From assembly GCF_002269385.1 (NCBI RefSeq), contig NZ_CP022957.1, positions 2,227,001-2,291,000 on the forward strand: 64,000 nucleotides of DNA. The letters run 5' to 3'. The notes under the pieces were generated by a model. It saw nothing but the letters and a program-made list of their open reading frames with translations, made no database searches and had not been told where the DNA came from. This DNA is from Maribacter cobaltidurans (GTDB lineage Bacteria > Bacteroidota > Bacteroidia > Flavobacteriales > Flavobacteriaceae). A program made the position numbers and the translations under genes. Below are positions 49,229 through 57,466 of the stretch, piece by piece. The first letter of the stretch is position 1, and each line of letters opens with the position of its first letter.

Positions 49229-51745
49229 CTAGTTAGGGGTTAATTCAGCCACCCTTTTGGCTTTATTCCCATAAGTATTGACAAAAGTTTCTTTTACCCT
49301 TTTTGATTTATAAAAGTATGGTATCCAGATGGCAGCCGAAATTATGGATCGAAAAATATCATTAGAACCGGTTGGGTCTGGAATACCTACTTGGTTCATA
49401 ACAAAGGATTCTATGATTGTTAAGGTCATGGTCATAAAATAAAAGACCATCATGAGTTTGGGAGCACTGGTTCTTTTTTTAAAGAACAAGAGAATGGCAA
49501 AAATGGTAAATACCAAAAAGGAAATATTATAGAAAATTTCAAAGCCAAGATATATATTTAAGAATTGATGATTTTCGTAGCCACCTAATTCAAAACCCTC
49601 CCAAATACCTTTATTAAAATATTCGGCAGTAAAAAGTTGGTTAATAACAATAAATGGGGTAAGAACCAATCCAATAGCTGGAAGAATTAGCCAACCTCCA
49701 AAACTTCTTGGGTTAGCCAAGTCATTGGATTCGGGTTCAGGATCATAGTCCTTAAATAATTTATAACCAAGGAGTCCGCTTAGAATTAGGCTTAGTAATG
49801 CAATAATTATTGATAACCAACTATACTTTGAACTACCTTCAAAAGGGGTATATGTAAGTTGAAGACCCAAAGCATTATTTATTTTTTCGTGTTCTGCCAG
49901 GAAATTTTTAAGTAATTCTGCGGGAATAACTTCGCTTTTAAGTTCATAATTGTAGTTTACAGTTATAATTCTTCCTATCTGTTTGGTTTTTTTGCTAAAG
50001 GAGAACAAATCGTTATCTATTATAATGTCGTCAATATTTATTGACCACACCTCTGGAAGCGTAACCCTTGTAGTTTGGGAAAATGAATATGGAAGTCCTG
50101 CATAATAGGACATGGTTCTTTGCGGAGAGGCTTGATAATTAATAAGACTTTCCAGAACCAGTGAATAAGTATTGAAATAAAGATTGCCATCGTTTTCGTC
50201 TGTTTCCCATGGGGTATCGATGGAATATGATTCATAAGTAGTTAATATATTTTCCCAGGGTCTTGAATCATCCTTAAAGTTAACAGGTTCTAAAGAGGAA
50301 ATGCTGGGATATAAATTGCTATAGAAGGTTAGATATTCCTGACCGATGTTTTCAACTGTATTACTCTTGAAGTAAGAACGCATGTAATCTGACTTATTTC
50401 CAGAATATTCGGTTTTAACCGTAAAATTAGCTTTTCCTCCTATAGAGTCTATAACAATGTCTTCAATAATGTTTAATCTTGATTTTTGAGATTCCGGTAT
50501 TTTTTTAAGGTTCTTAGAATTCTTCCTCAAAATTAGTCCGTTATGGTAGTCAGGTGTATATAAATGGTTTAAATCGCCCCCTTGGTTGGAAATTGTGGGG
50601 TCTACAAAGTACTCTTTACCCTCGTGTTCAAAATAAACAATGCAATGATTGAATAAATTATGACTCGGTGCCAATGTTTCCAAATTTCTGTTGGATTCTG
50701 TATTGACCAACATAGGAAATGAAGTTATGCCTTCACCTTGTAATAGTGTAGAGAGAAGCAGTGATTTATCTTTACAGTCACCATATCGATGGTCCAACAC
50801 AGCCTTTGGCCCATTTGGCTTGTATGCGCCTATTCCTTCCTCAAAACCCAAATATCTAATTTCATCTTGTACAAACCTTATTGTTTTTATGATAATATCC
50901 TCTTTAGAGTCGATATCCTTATCACGGGATATTGGAGATTTCAAATTTTCTGGTAATATTTTATAATGAGGTAGTAGCAAATCTGTAACTTCTAGCCAGT
51001 TATTAAAAGTTGAGACAGATACTTTTTTTTGAGTATTCATCCAATATGGTGTATTTGAATCATATCGAACGTACTCTGGCTCATCAATCTTCCAAGAGTA
51101 TTCTTTACCGAACCTAGTATTTTCTATTTTCGGGGCAATTGCATTGTTAAGGAGCTGATAATTAATAGGCTGTTTCTCATCTGTAACTAATTTGTGATAA
51201 ATTTTTCCCACTGGCAAAGTATATTCTTGGTACAACATACTGGAATAATTGCCTTTATTTATAGGATTAAAACCTTTAATGGAATACGAAAATTCGATGA
51301 TATCCCCAGTTCGTATATCACTTAGGTTGATAACAGCTGTATTGGACCCATCATATAGTGAACGTTCTAAATTGGTTTCACGTTGAAATGTTTTTATATT
51401 GGATTCACTTAATTTTTCAATTGTTCTCCCATCTCTAATTATTAAAGCCTTGTGAAATTCAATGGATTGAAATGATGGGTCAAAGGTTGCCGTTATATCC
51501 GAGGCTTCCTGGATTCCTTCAGAATTCAGAACTTTTAAGATTAAATGGACATATTGTTCCTTGTTGATTAAATTATCCTGATAGTCAATAAGGTAATAGG
51601 CAATACCACCTTCTTCTGTAACACTTTTGTTAAAATCAACGGTATTTACAGTAATCCAATCTGGATTGTTGGTTTTTGTTGTTTTTTGGGCTATTGAATA
51701 AAATGATAAGCTGAGAAAGAGTAAAGAGTAACAGAAAAGGCGCAT
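49229..51745 (-). CDS. DUF3857/transglutaminase-like protein with DUF2569 membrane domain
   Basis: 838 residues from the ATG at 51745 (MRLFCYSLLFLSLSFYSIAQ signal). The periplasmic part begins with a DUF3857 domain (about 25-230) and a transglutaminase-like domain with the catalytic triad Cys in YGDCKDKSLL, His in LFNHCIVYF and Asp in YFVDPT. After a beta-rich domain there are a membrane helix (about 665-685) and a four-helix DUF2569 region starting at RSFGGWLILPAIGL. This combination is known in Bacteroidota; substrates are unknown. The triad is intact, so amide-bond chemistry in the periplasm is possible. Confidence 0.9.
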   Translation of the reverse strand: MRLFCYSLLFLSLSFYSIAQKTTKTNNPDWITVNTVDFNKSVTEEGGIAYYLIDYQDNLINKEQYVHLILKVLNSEGIQEASDITATFDPSFQSIEFHKALIIRDGRTIEKLSESNIKTFQRETNLERSLYDGSNTAVINLSDIRTGDIIEFSYSIKGFNPINKGNYSSMLYQEYTLPVGKIYHKLVTDEKQPINYQLLNNAIAPKIENTRFGKEYSWKIDEPEYVRYDSNTPYWMNTQKKVSVSTFNNWLEVTDLLLPHYKILPENLKSPISRDKDIDSKEDIIIKTIRFVQDEIRYLGFEEGIGAYKPNGPKAVLDHRYGDCKDKSLLLSTLLQGEGITSFPMLVNTESNRNLETLAPSHNLFNHCIVYFEHEGKEYFVDPTISNQGGDLNHLYTPDYHNGLILRKNSKNLKKIPESQKSRLNIIEDIVIDSIGGKANFTVKTEYSGNKSDYMRSYFKSNTVENIGQEYLTFYSNLYPSISSLEPVNFKDDSRPWENILTTYESYSIDTPWETDENDGNLYFNTYSLVLESLINYQASPQRTMSYYAGLPYSFSQTTRVTLPEVWSINIDDIIIDNDLFSFSKKTKQIGRIITVNYNYELKSEVIPAELLKNFLAEHEKINNALGLQLTYTPFEGSSKYSWLSIIIALLSLILSGLLGYKLFKDYDPEPESNDLANPRSFGGWLILPAIGLVLTPFIVINQLFTAEYFNKGIWEGFELGGYENHQFLNIYLGFEIFYNISFLVFTIFAILLFFKKRTSAPKLMMVFYFMTMTLTIIESFVMNQVGIPDPTGSNDIFRSIISAAIWIPYFYKSKRVKETFVNTYGNKAKRVAELTPN

Positions 51746-51952
51746 CAATCTAAATGTTATTTGAATTGTAAGAAATATCCGCAATATAACGTGGTAATCT
51801 TAGTGATAGTATCAATATTCGATAATCAACGTTGTTATGGGATAAATGTACTGTACCTTAGATATTTTAATTTATCAGACTTCACATTTCCTTAACGCAA
51901 CCAATCAATATTTGTAGTATCTTCATTTGTAGTCCGTTAAACTTCTATTATA

Positions 51953-52399
51953 GTGAAAAGGTTCTTGTCGATATTTTTGGGATTACTACTCGTATATGGG
52001 TGCACCAGCGATGACTTGGTCCTTAAGGACACCGACTTGCAGTTTTCGAGTCAGAAATGGGTTCTTGTTCAAATGACTGGTAGTATGGTGAACTCTTCAA
52101 CAGAGGGAGATGATATGGAATGGCAGGAATCTTATGTCTTCAATCCTGATGGGACCTTTCTTAAAACTAGGGAACGGGATAGTGTTATAACAGAGGCCAA
52201 GGGAACATTTGAAATGGTGGAGTTTGACAATGACGATGCAGATTATTTGGAACTCACTTACATTACTGGTGCAAACTTAGCTGGAAATTGTTCTGGAGAG
52301 GACACAGAAACATTAAGATACCTATCGAATATCGAAATTTACAATACGTGGATGGCCTGCGATGGACCAGGTCTGTATTATATTATGGAACAAGATTAG
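51953..52399 (+). CDS. Lipoprotein of unknown function
   Basis: 148 residues, GTG start at 51953. Lipobox LLLVYGC (Cys17). The mature domain is beta-rich (SSQKWVLVQMTGSM, ESYVFNPDGTFLKTRERD, AKGTFEMVEFDND), a lipocalin-like small lipoprotein pattern common in Flavobacteriaceae. Two cysteines near the C-terminus (NCSGED, MACDGP) may pair. No operon partners: the next gene is convergent and 2 nt away. Confidence 0.75.
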   Translation: MKRFLSIFLGLLLVYGCTSDDLVLKDTDLQFSSQKWVLVQMTGSMVNSSTEGDDMEWQESYVFNPDGTFLKTRERDSVITEAKGTFEMVEFDNDDADYLELTYITGANLAGNCSGEDTETLRYLSNIEIYNTWMACDGPGLYYIMEQD

Positions 52400-52401
52400 T
52401 A

Positions 52402-53379
52402 TTAAAGTGCCATCAAATTACATCCTCGGATATCCGAATGGTCAAAACGCCCCAATACTTCAAAATTACCTGTCTCGTAAACTTTTCCCAAGTCCTGTGT
52501 AGCAATAAAGGAGCAGGAATTCATATTGGCGAGGTCAATCACGTTAATGCCCCCTGCTTTGCCATAGGGAAGAAATGTTAAGGGGTCTTCGGTATCCCTG
52601 ATCAAAATTTTCATCCAAGGAGGGCACTCAAAAAGACTATGTCCTTTGGAGTACGCCTGTGATAACAATTCTGTCATCCCATACTCTGAATGAATAGTAT
52701 CTACCCCGAATCCCTTTTTCAAATGTTCGTGTAATTCCATTCGGATCATTTCTTTTCTTCGTCCCTTCATGCCTCCCGTTTCCATGATTATAGTATTTTC
52801 TAAATTGAGTTGAAACTTTTCAGAAAAATCCAATAGGGCAAAAGAGACTCCAATCAACAGTACTTTTTGGTTTTGTGCCTCCAGACTTTGCAGTTCGCTT
52901 TGTAACCTCTCAAAATCATGGAGGAAAAAGCCGCTTTTTGGATGATTGCTTCTTTCGATTAGCCGGTCCACCATATAAATGAGTGAAGAGCCTTTGCGCT
53001 CGAGGTATGATGGTAAAAGTGCTAGAATGCAATATTCTTCGATTTCACCAAAGAACCTTTTGAAACCTTCCATGAAGCTTTGTTCATAAAGATTTAAATC
53101 GGTGACTAAGTGTTTGCTTGTCAGTGCGCCTGTAGTACCGCTACTGGTAAATACCGTTTGAATAGGTTTCTTGGAGCTTAAGACTTCATATTCCTTAAAG
53201 AACTGTATAGGAAGAAAGGGGATTTCTTCAATACTCAATACCTTCTCTGGGTCAACCTTTAGATAATTGCAGAATCTTTGGTAAACAGGGTTATGTTCGT
53301 ATTGAAAATGAAAGGTATCCAGGGATTTGGATAAGAATTCTTTCTCTGTGGTAATGGAAAAGATACCTTCTATGTCCAT
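52402..53379 (-). CDS. LuxE/PaaK-like acyl-activating protein
   Basis: 325 residues. The region PIQTVFTSSGTTGALTSKH contains the phosphate-loop of adenylate-forming enzymes (SSGTTG), and SEYGMTELLSQAYSK is the A5-type motif; ALLPSYLERKGSSLIYMV and VLGRFDHSDIRGCNL complete the LuxE (acyl-protein synthetase) family pattern. LuxE activates fatty acids as acyl-AMP and transfers them to a cysteine. No luxC, luxD or luciferase genes are nearby, so light production is not implied; such proteins are common in this lineage next to surface glycan or lipid genes. Confidence 0.9.
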   Translation of the reverse strand: MDIEGIFSITTEKEFLSKSLDTFHFQYEHNPVYQRFCNYLKVDPEKVLSIEEIPFLPIQFFKEYEVLSSKKPIQTVFTSSGTTGALTSKHLVTDLNLYEQSFMEGFKRFFGEIEEYCILALLPSYLERKGSSLIYMVDRLIERSNHPKSGFFLHDFERLQSELQSLEAQNQKVLLIGVSFALLDFSEKFQLNLENTIIMETGGMKGRRKEMIRMELHEHLKKGFGVDTIHSEYGMTELLSQAYSKGHSLFECPPWMKILIRDTEDPLTFLPYGKAGGINVIDLANMNSCSFIATQDLGKVYETGNFEVLGRFDHSDIRGCNLMAL

Positions 53380-53457
53380 AGAATTTTAAATTCCCACAAA
53401 GGTAAGGAACACTATAGAAAGTATAGGGAAATGGAATACATCAAGTAACTCAAAAAA

Positions 53458-53781
53458 CTACTTGACAACTAATTTTCTGTTGATGGATTTTTTATTTTCC
53501 GTTACCTGGATTACATAGACTCCCGGCGAAAGTCTGGAAATGTCCAAGGTTTTATTGGAAATTCTATCCGTCAACACCAATTCTCCGAATACATCATAAA
53601 TTCGTATTTCCTTGGTATCGTTTTTTTCGGTCGTGACATAAACCATATCTGCCGTTGCAGGGTTGGGATATAGTTTGAACCCCGTGATTTCCTCATTTTT
53701 TAGGTTACGGAAATCAATAGTGTCCTGGGCATATGCCATGAATGAAAATCCCAGTAACAGGATAAAGTAGATTTTTTTCAT
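53458..53781 (-). CDS. T9SS type A sorting-domain-only secreted protein
   Basis: 107 residues from the ATG at 53781 (MKKIYFILLLGFSFMAYAQ signal). Nearly the whole mature protein (about 86 residues) is a type A sorting domain: FKLYPNPATADMVYVTT, IRIYDVFGELVLTD, LDISRLSPGVYVIQVTENKKSINRKLVVK-type ending. There is no room for a cargo domain. It should pass the outer membrane through the type IX machine, where the domain is normally removed. A paralogue lies 166 nt upstream on the same strand. Confidence 0.88.
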   Translation of the reverse strand: MKKIYFILLLGFSFMAYAQDTIDFRNLKNEEITGFKLYPNPATADMVYVTTEKNDTKEIRIYDVFGELVLTDRISNKTLDISRLSPGVYVIQVTENKKSINRKLVVK

Positions 53782-53947
53782 AGGGCATTGATTTGGGATC
53801 AACACCATAAAGTTACTTCAAAGCGGGCCGATAGAAATAAAATTGTTGTGAACTGTAATATTTTGTATGTCAACAAAATAGCCCGTGCGATTCATCGGTT
53901 TTTTATGCCGATAATCGATTGTTAATTTTTGGATGAAGAAGGAAAAT

Positions 53948-54256
53948 TTATTTGACAATAAGCTTTCTAGTGGCCATTTTGTCCTTTTCAAAGACACGTA
54001 ATACATAGACGCCGGCATCCATATCGTTTAAGGATAGTTCCTTACCTAAAATAGTGGTCTTTAGGATAAGGGTTCCAAAGACATCATATACAAAGATTTC
54101 CTTTGGACCGTTGATGGCCGTAGTAATGTAGACCTTACCATTTGTAACCGGATTGGGATACATGCTAAAACCTTCTATATCCCCCTGATTTTGGGAACTC
54201 TGTCCAAAACCAACAGCACAAAAAAGGAATAAAACAACGAGGTAAAGGTGCTTCAT
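53948..54256 (-). CDS. T9SS type A sorting-domain-only secreted protein, paralogue
   Basis: 102 residues from the ATG at 54256 (MKHLYLVVLFLFCAVGFGQ signal). As in its neighbour, the mature part is just a sorting domain: FSMYPNPVTNGKVYITT, IFVYDVFGTLILKT, LNDMDAGVYVLRVFE and a basic end (KLIVK). An in-frame extension of 55 residues upstream spans the terminator at 54357 and was not used. It lies downstream of the 1007-residue lipoprotein gene but beyond that terminator. Confidence 0.87.
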   Translation of the reverse strand: MKHLYLVVLFLFCAVGFGQSSQNQGDIEGFSMYPNPVTNGKVYITTAINGPKEIFVYDVFGTLILKTTILGKELSLNDMDAGVYVLRVFEKDKMATRKLIVK

Positions 54257-54356
54257 ATATAGCTGGTTACAAATGCTATGCCACAAATATAGGAATTTTA
54301 GAAGCTGAATGTCAATACGATAGAACCCTTTCTTTGAATTTTTCGATGAAATGCAA

Positions 54357-54380
54357 AAGGCCTCGCAGATGCGAGGCCTT
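54357..54380 (-). terminator. Terminator of the repeat lipoprotein gene
   Basis: Perfect 10-bp stem AAGGCCTCGC / GCGAGGCCTT with loop AGAT. On the minus strand it lies 26 nt after the 54406 stop and is followed by TTTTGC. Confidence 0.85.
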
Positions 54381-54405
54381 ATTATAATATTTAAATTGCT
54401 AATAC

Positions 54406-57400
54406 TTAGTTGGTCGCCCAACCAAAGATTGCAACATCTACAGTTGCTGGCCCTTCATAGGTTAATGCGGGGTCAGAAGTAGCACCTTCGATGGTTACGT
54501 TAGTAACGGCACCACCGTCCCTATAATCAATAGATGTGTCATAACCTGTCAATGAAAGACCGGTTATCGTAGCACCGGACTCTTTTTTAAATTGAAGAGC
54601 CGTACCACCAACGGTAGAAACCGCGGTAAAGTTCACTAAGGAAGGATTGCCATTGTCGCCATCGGCCTCAACGGCAGTTGAGAAACCTGCTTCGGTATGA
54701 AGCACATAGGCATCGGTCAAAGTACCGTTCCAACCTTCCGTCCAGTCAACTGCATCGTCCTGGTTGTTTTCCAAATAGAAGTTGGAAGCGGAAACAGTAC
54801 CGCCGAAGAACTCGACACCATCGTCCGTACCATTTAAGATGGCCACGTTGCTGATAGTGGTAGCCGAACCAACCGCATAAAGTGTAAGACCGTTGTACTG
54901 TGACTCGGGGTTGATCTGTGCACCGGCGTAGTTGATGATCAAATACTCGATGCTACCTGAGTCATCGGCGTCATTGGTTCCACCATAAATAATATTACCA
55001 ACTTCTGCAGTGGCATCTGTACCTTTTGTAGTTGTGGCATCACCAGCAATAACCAATCCGCCCCAATCACCAGGAGTTTCATTGGCAGAAGTCATAACAA
55101 CAGGGTTGGCTGCAGAACCTTGAATATCAATCTGACCACCCTTTTGAACTACGATATAGGTGCTTGTCTCTTCTCCAGCTTGAACATCCGCAACTATTTT
55201 TGTACCTGCTGGAATGGTTAATTTTGCGCCACTTTCCACACTTAAGGAACCATTCAAAAAGTAGGTTGTTGAAGCATTAAGAGTAACATTACTAGTTACA
55301 GTTCCTGTTAATACATTGGATTGAGATTCGGAATTTCCAGTTGCCCAATAGAACATAGAAGCACTTACAGTAGCTGGACCTTCATAGGTTAAAGCAGGAT
55401 CAGAGTCAGCGCCTGCAATTTGAACGTTTGAAACAGCTCCACCATCCCTAAAGTCAACTGAGGTATCGTAGCCTGTCAATGAAAGACCGGTTATCGTAGC
55501 GCCGGACTCTTTTTTGAACTGAAGTGCAGTACCACCAACGGTAGAAACCGCGGTAAAGTTCACTAAGGAAGGATTGCCATTGTCGCCATCGGCCTCAACG
55601 GCAGTTGAGAAACCTGCTTCGGTATGAAGCACATAGGCATCGGTCAAAGTACCGTTCCAACCTTCCGTCCAGTCAACTGCATCGTCCTGGTTGTTTTCCA
55701 AGTAGAAGTTGGAAGCGGAAACAGTACCGCCGAAGAACTCGACACCATCGTCCGTACCATTTAAGATGGCCACGTTGCTGATAGTGGTAGCCGAACCAAC
55801 CGCATAAAGTGTAAGGCCGTTGTACTGTGACTCGGGGTTGATCTGTGCACCGGCGTAGTTGATGATCAAATACTCGATGCTACCGGAGTCATCGGCGTCA
55901 TTGGTCCCACCATAAATAATATTACCAACTTCTGCAGTGGCATCTGTACCTTTTGTAGTTGTGGCATCACCAGCAATAACCAATCCGCCCCAGTCACCAG
56001 GGTTTTCATTTGTTGAGGTCATTATAACGGGCATAGCTTCCGTACCTTGAACATCAATCTGACCACCTTTTTGAACTACGATATAGGTGCTTGTCTCTTC
56101 TCCAGCTTGAACATCCGCAACTATTTTCGTACCTGCTGGAATGGTTAATTTGGCTCCACTTTCCACACTTAATGTTCCTTCTAAGAAATAGTCTATCGCA
56201 GGGTCAAGAGTTAAGTTAGATCCAATGGACCCACTTAATACATTACTTTCTACAGTATTGTTTGTGCCAACCCAACTGAACATGTTTACGTCAACCGTAG
56301 CAGGGCCTACATAAGATAAAGAAGGATTGGAGTCAGCACCTTCAATTTGGACATTGGAAACAGCTCCACCATCCCTAAAGTCAACGGAAATATCGTAGCC
56401 TGTCAATGAAAGACCGGTTATAGTGGCGCCGGACTCTTTTTTGAACTGAAGTGCAGTACCACCAACGGTAGAAACCGCGGTAAAGTTCACTAAGGAAGGA
56501 TTGCCATTGTCGCCATCGGCCTCAACGGCAGTTGAGAAACCTGCTTCGGTATGCAGCACATAGGCATCGGTCAAAGTACCGTTCCAACCTTCCGTCCAGT
56601 CAACGGCATCATCTTGGTTGTTTTCCAAATAGAAGTTGGAAGCGGAAACAGTACCGCCGAAGAACTCGACACCATCGTCCGTACCATTTAAGATGGCCAC
56701 GTTGCTGATAGTGGTAGCCGAACCAACCGCATAAAGTGTAAGACCGTTGTACTGTGACTCGGGGTTGATCTGTGCACCGGCGTAGTTGATGATCAAATAC
56801 TCGATGCTACCTGAGTCATCGGCGTCATTGGTTCCACCATAAATAATATTACCAACTTCTGCAGTGGCATCTGTACCTTTTGTAGTTGTGGCATCACCAG
56901 CAATAACCAATCCGCCCCAGTCACCAGGAGATTTACTATCGGAAGTCATGACAACTGGCTCTGATGAGGTACCCTGAACATCGATTTTTGCACCTTTTTG
57001 AACAACGATATATGTACTGGTTTCGTCACCAGCAGCAGCACTTGCCGTAATTGTTGTTCCAGCAGGAATAGTCAATGTCGCGCCGTTCTCGATACTAACT
57101 ACACCATCTAGCGTATACGTGTTTTGCACCTCAAGTTCTAGGTCTTCTGTAATCGGGCTGATGGAAGTTAAATTGATAGACTCGGTACAGGCGTCGCAGG
57201 ATCCACCGCAATCGACACCCGTTTCGTCTCCATTCTGAATTCCATCTGAACATGTAGGTTCTTCTTCACAAGCGCCACAGGTACCACCACAGTCAATACC
57301 TGTTTCCGTACCATTTTGTATACCATCATTACAGGTAGGCCCTGGATTGTCATCGTCTTTATTACAACTAACCGTTAGTACGGCAGTTGATAAAAAGAGA

Positions 57401-57429
57401 AATAAAAGTTTAAAGATTCTCGTTTTCAT
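54406..57429 (-). CDS. Large repeat lipoprotein with three near-identical 309-residue units
   Basis: 1007 residues. Lipoprotein signal with Cys22 (VLTVSC). Residues 33-81 contain two cysteine-rich units of pattern CxDGIQNGxETGxDCGGxCxxC. The rest is three tandem units of 309 residues (927 nt). Each has a variable start (for example LTIPAGTKIVADVQAG...) and a core of about 176 residues, PGDWGGLVIAG...SLTGYD, identical in protein in all three copies, which looks like a right-handed beta-helix (repeated xxNVxxxxG strands). No T9SS sorting domain, so it is a surface or periplasmic lipoprotein. It is 37 nt downstream of the TonB receptor and probably co-transcribed with it. I do not know the ligand. 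Confidence 0.88.
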   Translation of the reverse strand: MKTRIFKLLFLFLSTAVLTVSCNKDDDNPGPTCNDGIQNGTETGIDCGGTCGACEEEPTCSDGIQNGDETGVDCGGSCDACTESINLTSISPITEDLELEVQNTYTLDGVVSIENGATLTIPAGTTITASAAAGDETSTYIVVQKGAKIDVQGTSSEPVVMTSDSKSPGDWGGLVIAGDATTTKGTDATAEVGNIIYGGTNDADDSGSIEYLIINYAGAQINPESQYNGLTLYAVGSATTISNVAILNGTDDGVEFFGGTVSASNFYLENNQDDAVDWTEGWNGTLTDAYVLHTEAGFSTAVEADGDNGNPSLVNFTAVSTVGGTALQFKKESGATITGLSLTGYDISVDFRDGGAVSNVQIEGADSNPSLSYVGPATVDVNMFSWVGTNNTVESNVLSGSIGSNLTLDPAIDYFLEGTLSVESGAKLTIPAGTKIVADVQAGEETSTYIVVQKGGQIDVQGTEAMPVIMTSTNENPGDWGGLVIAGDATTTKGTDATAEVGNIIYGGTNDADDSGSIEYLIINYAGAQINPESQYNGLTLYAVGSATTISNVAILNGTDDGVEFFGGTVSASNFYLENNQDDAVDWTEGWNGTLTDAYVLHTEAGFSTAVEADGDNGNPSLVNFTAVSTVGGTALQFKKESGATITGLSLTGYDTSVDFRDGGAVSNVQIAGADSDPALTYEGPATVSASMFYWATGNSESQSNVLTGTVTSNVTLNASTTYFLNGSLSVESGAKLTIPAGTKIVADVQAGEETSTYIVVQKGGQIDIQGSAANPVVMTSANETPGDWGGLVIAGDATTTKGTDATAEVGNIIYGGTNDADDSGSIEYLIINYAGAQINPESQYNGLTLYAVGSATTISNVAILNGTDDGVEFFGGTVSASNFYLENNQDDAVDWTEGWNGTLTDAYVLHTEAGFSTAVEADGDNGNPSLVNFTAVSTVGGTALQFKKESGATITGLSLTGYDTSIDYRDGGAVTNVTIEGATSDPALTYEGPATVDVAIFGWATN
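54545..55074 (-). repeat. Core of repeat unit 3 (C-terminal)
   Basis: 530-nt tract almost identical to those at 55472-56001 and 56399-56928 at exact 927-nt spacing. Differences seen are a few third-position changes that leave the protein unchanged. Confidence 0.93.
55472..56001 (-). repeat. Core of repeat unit 2
   Basis: Middle copy of the 530-nt tract. It differs from the others at scattered synonymous sites, for example near 55700, 55816 and 55885. Confidence 0.93.
56399..56928 (-). repeat. Core of repeat unit 1 (N-terminal)
   Basis: First copy of the tract in the reading direction. Flanking sequence outside the core is clearly diverged between units, while the core is uniform. Confidence 0.93.
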
Positions 57430-57466
57430 AATTTGGATTTAAATGTTTAAATAAAATGTTCTTATC

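Noticed and set aside
51936..51960. Third copy of the GTTAAAC-type composite site upstream of the 51953 lipoprotein
   Set aside because: GTTAAAC is present but the ATAGTAAT palindrome is missing; GTTAAAC also occurs near 11928, so it is not specific.
52402..53379. Bioluminescence (lux) locus
   Set aside because: Only a LuxE-like protein is present; there are no luxA, luxB, luxC or luxD genes around it.
54545..56928. CRISPR array or IS copies as the cause of the long repeats
   Set aside because: The repeat unit is 927 nt, entirely coding and in phase, with no short repeat-spacer pattern and no terminal inverted repeats.
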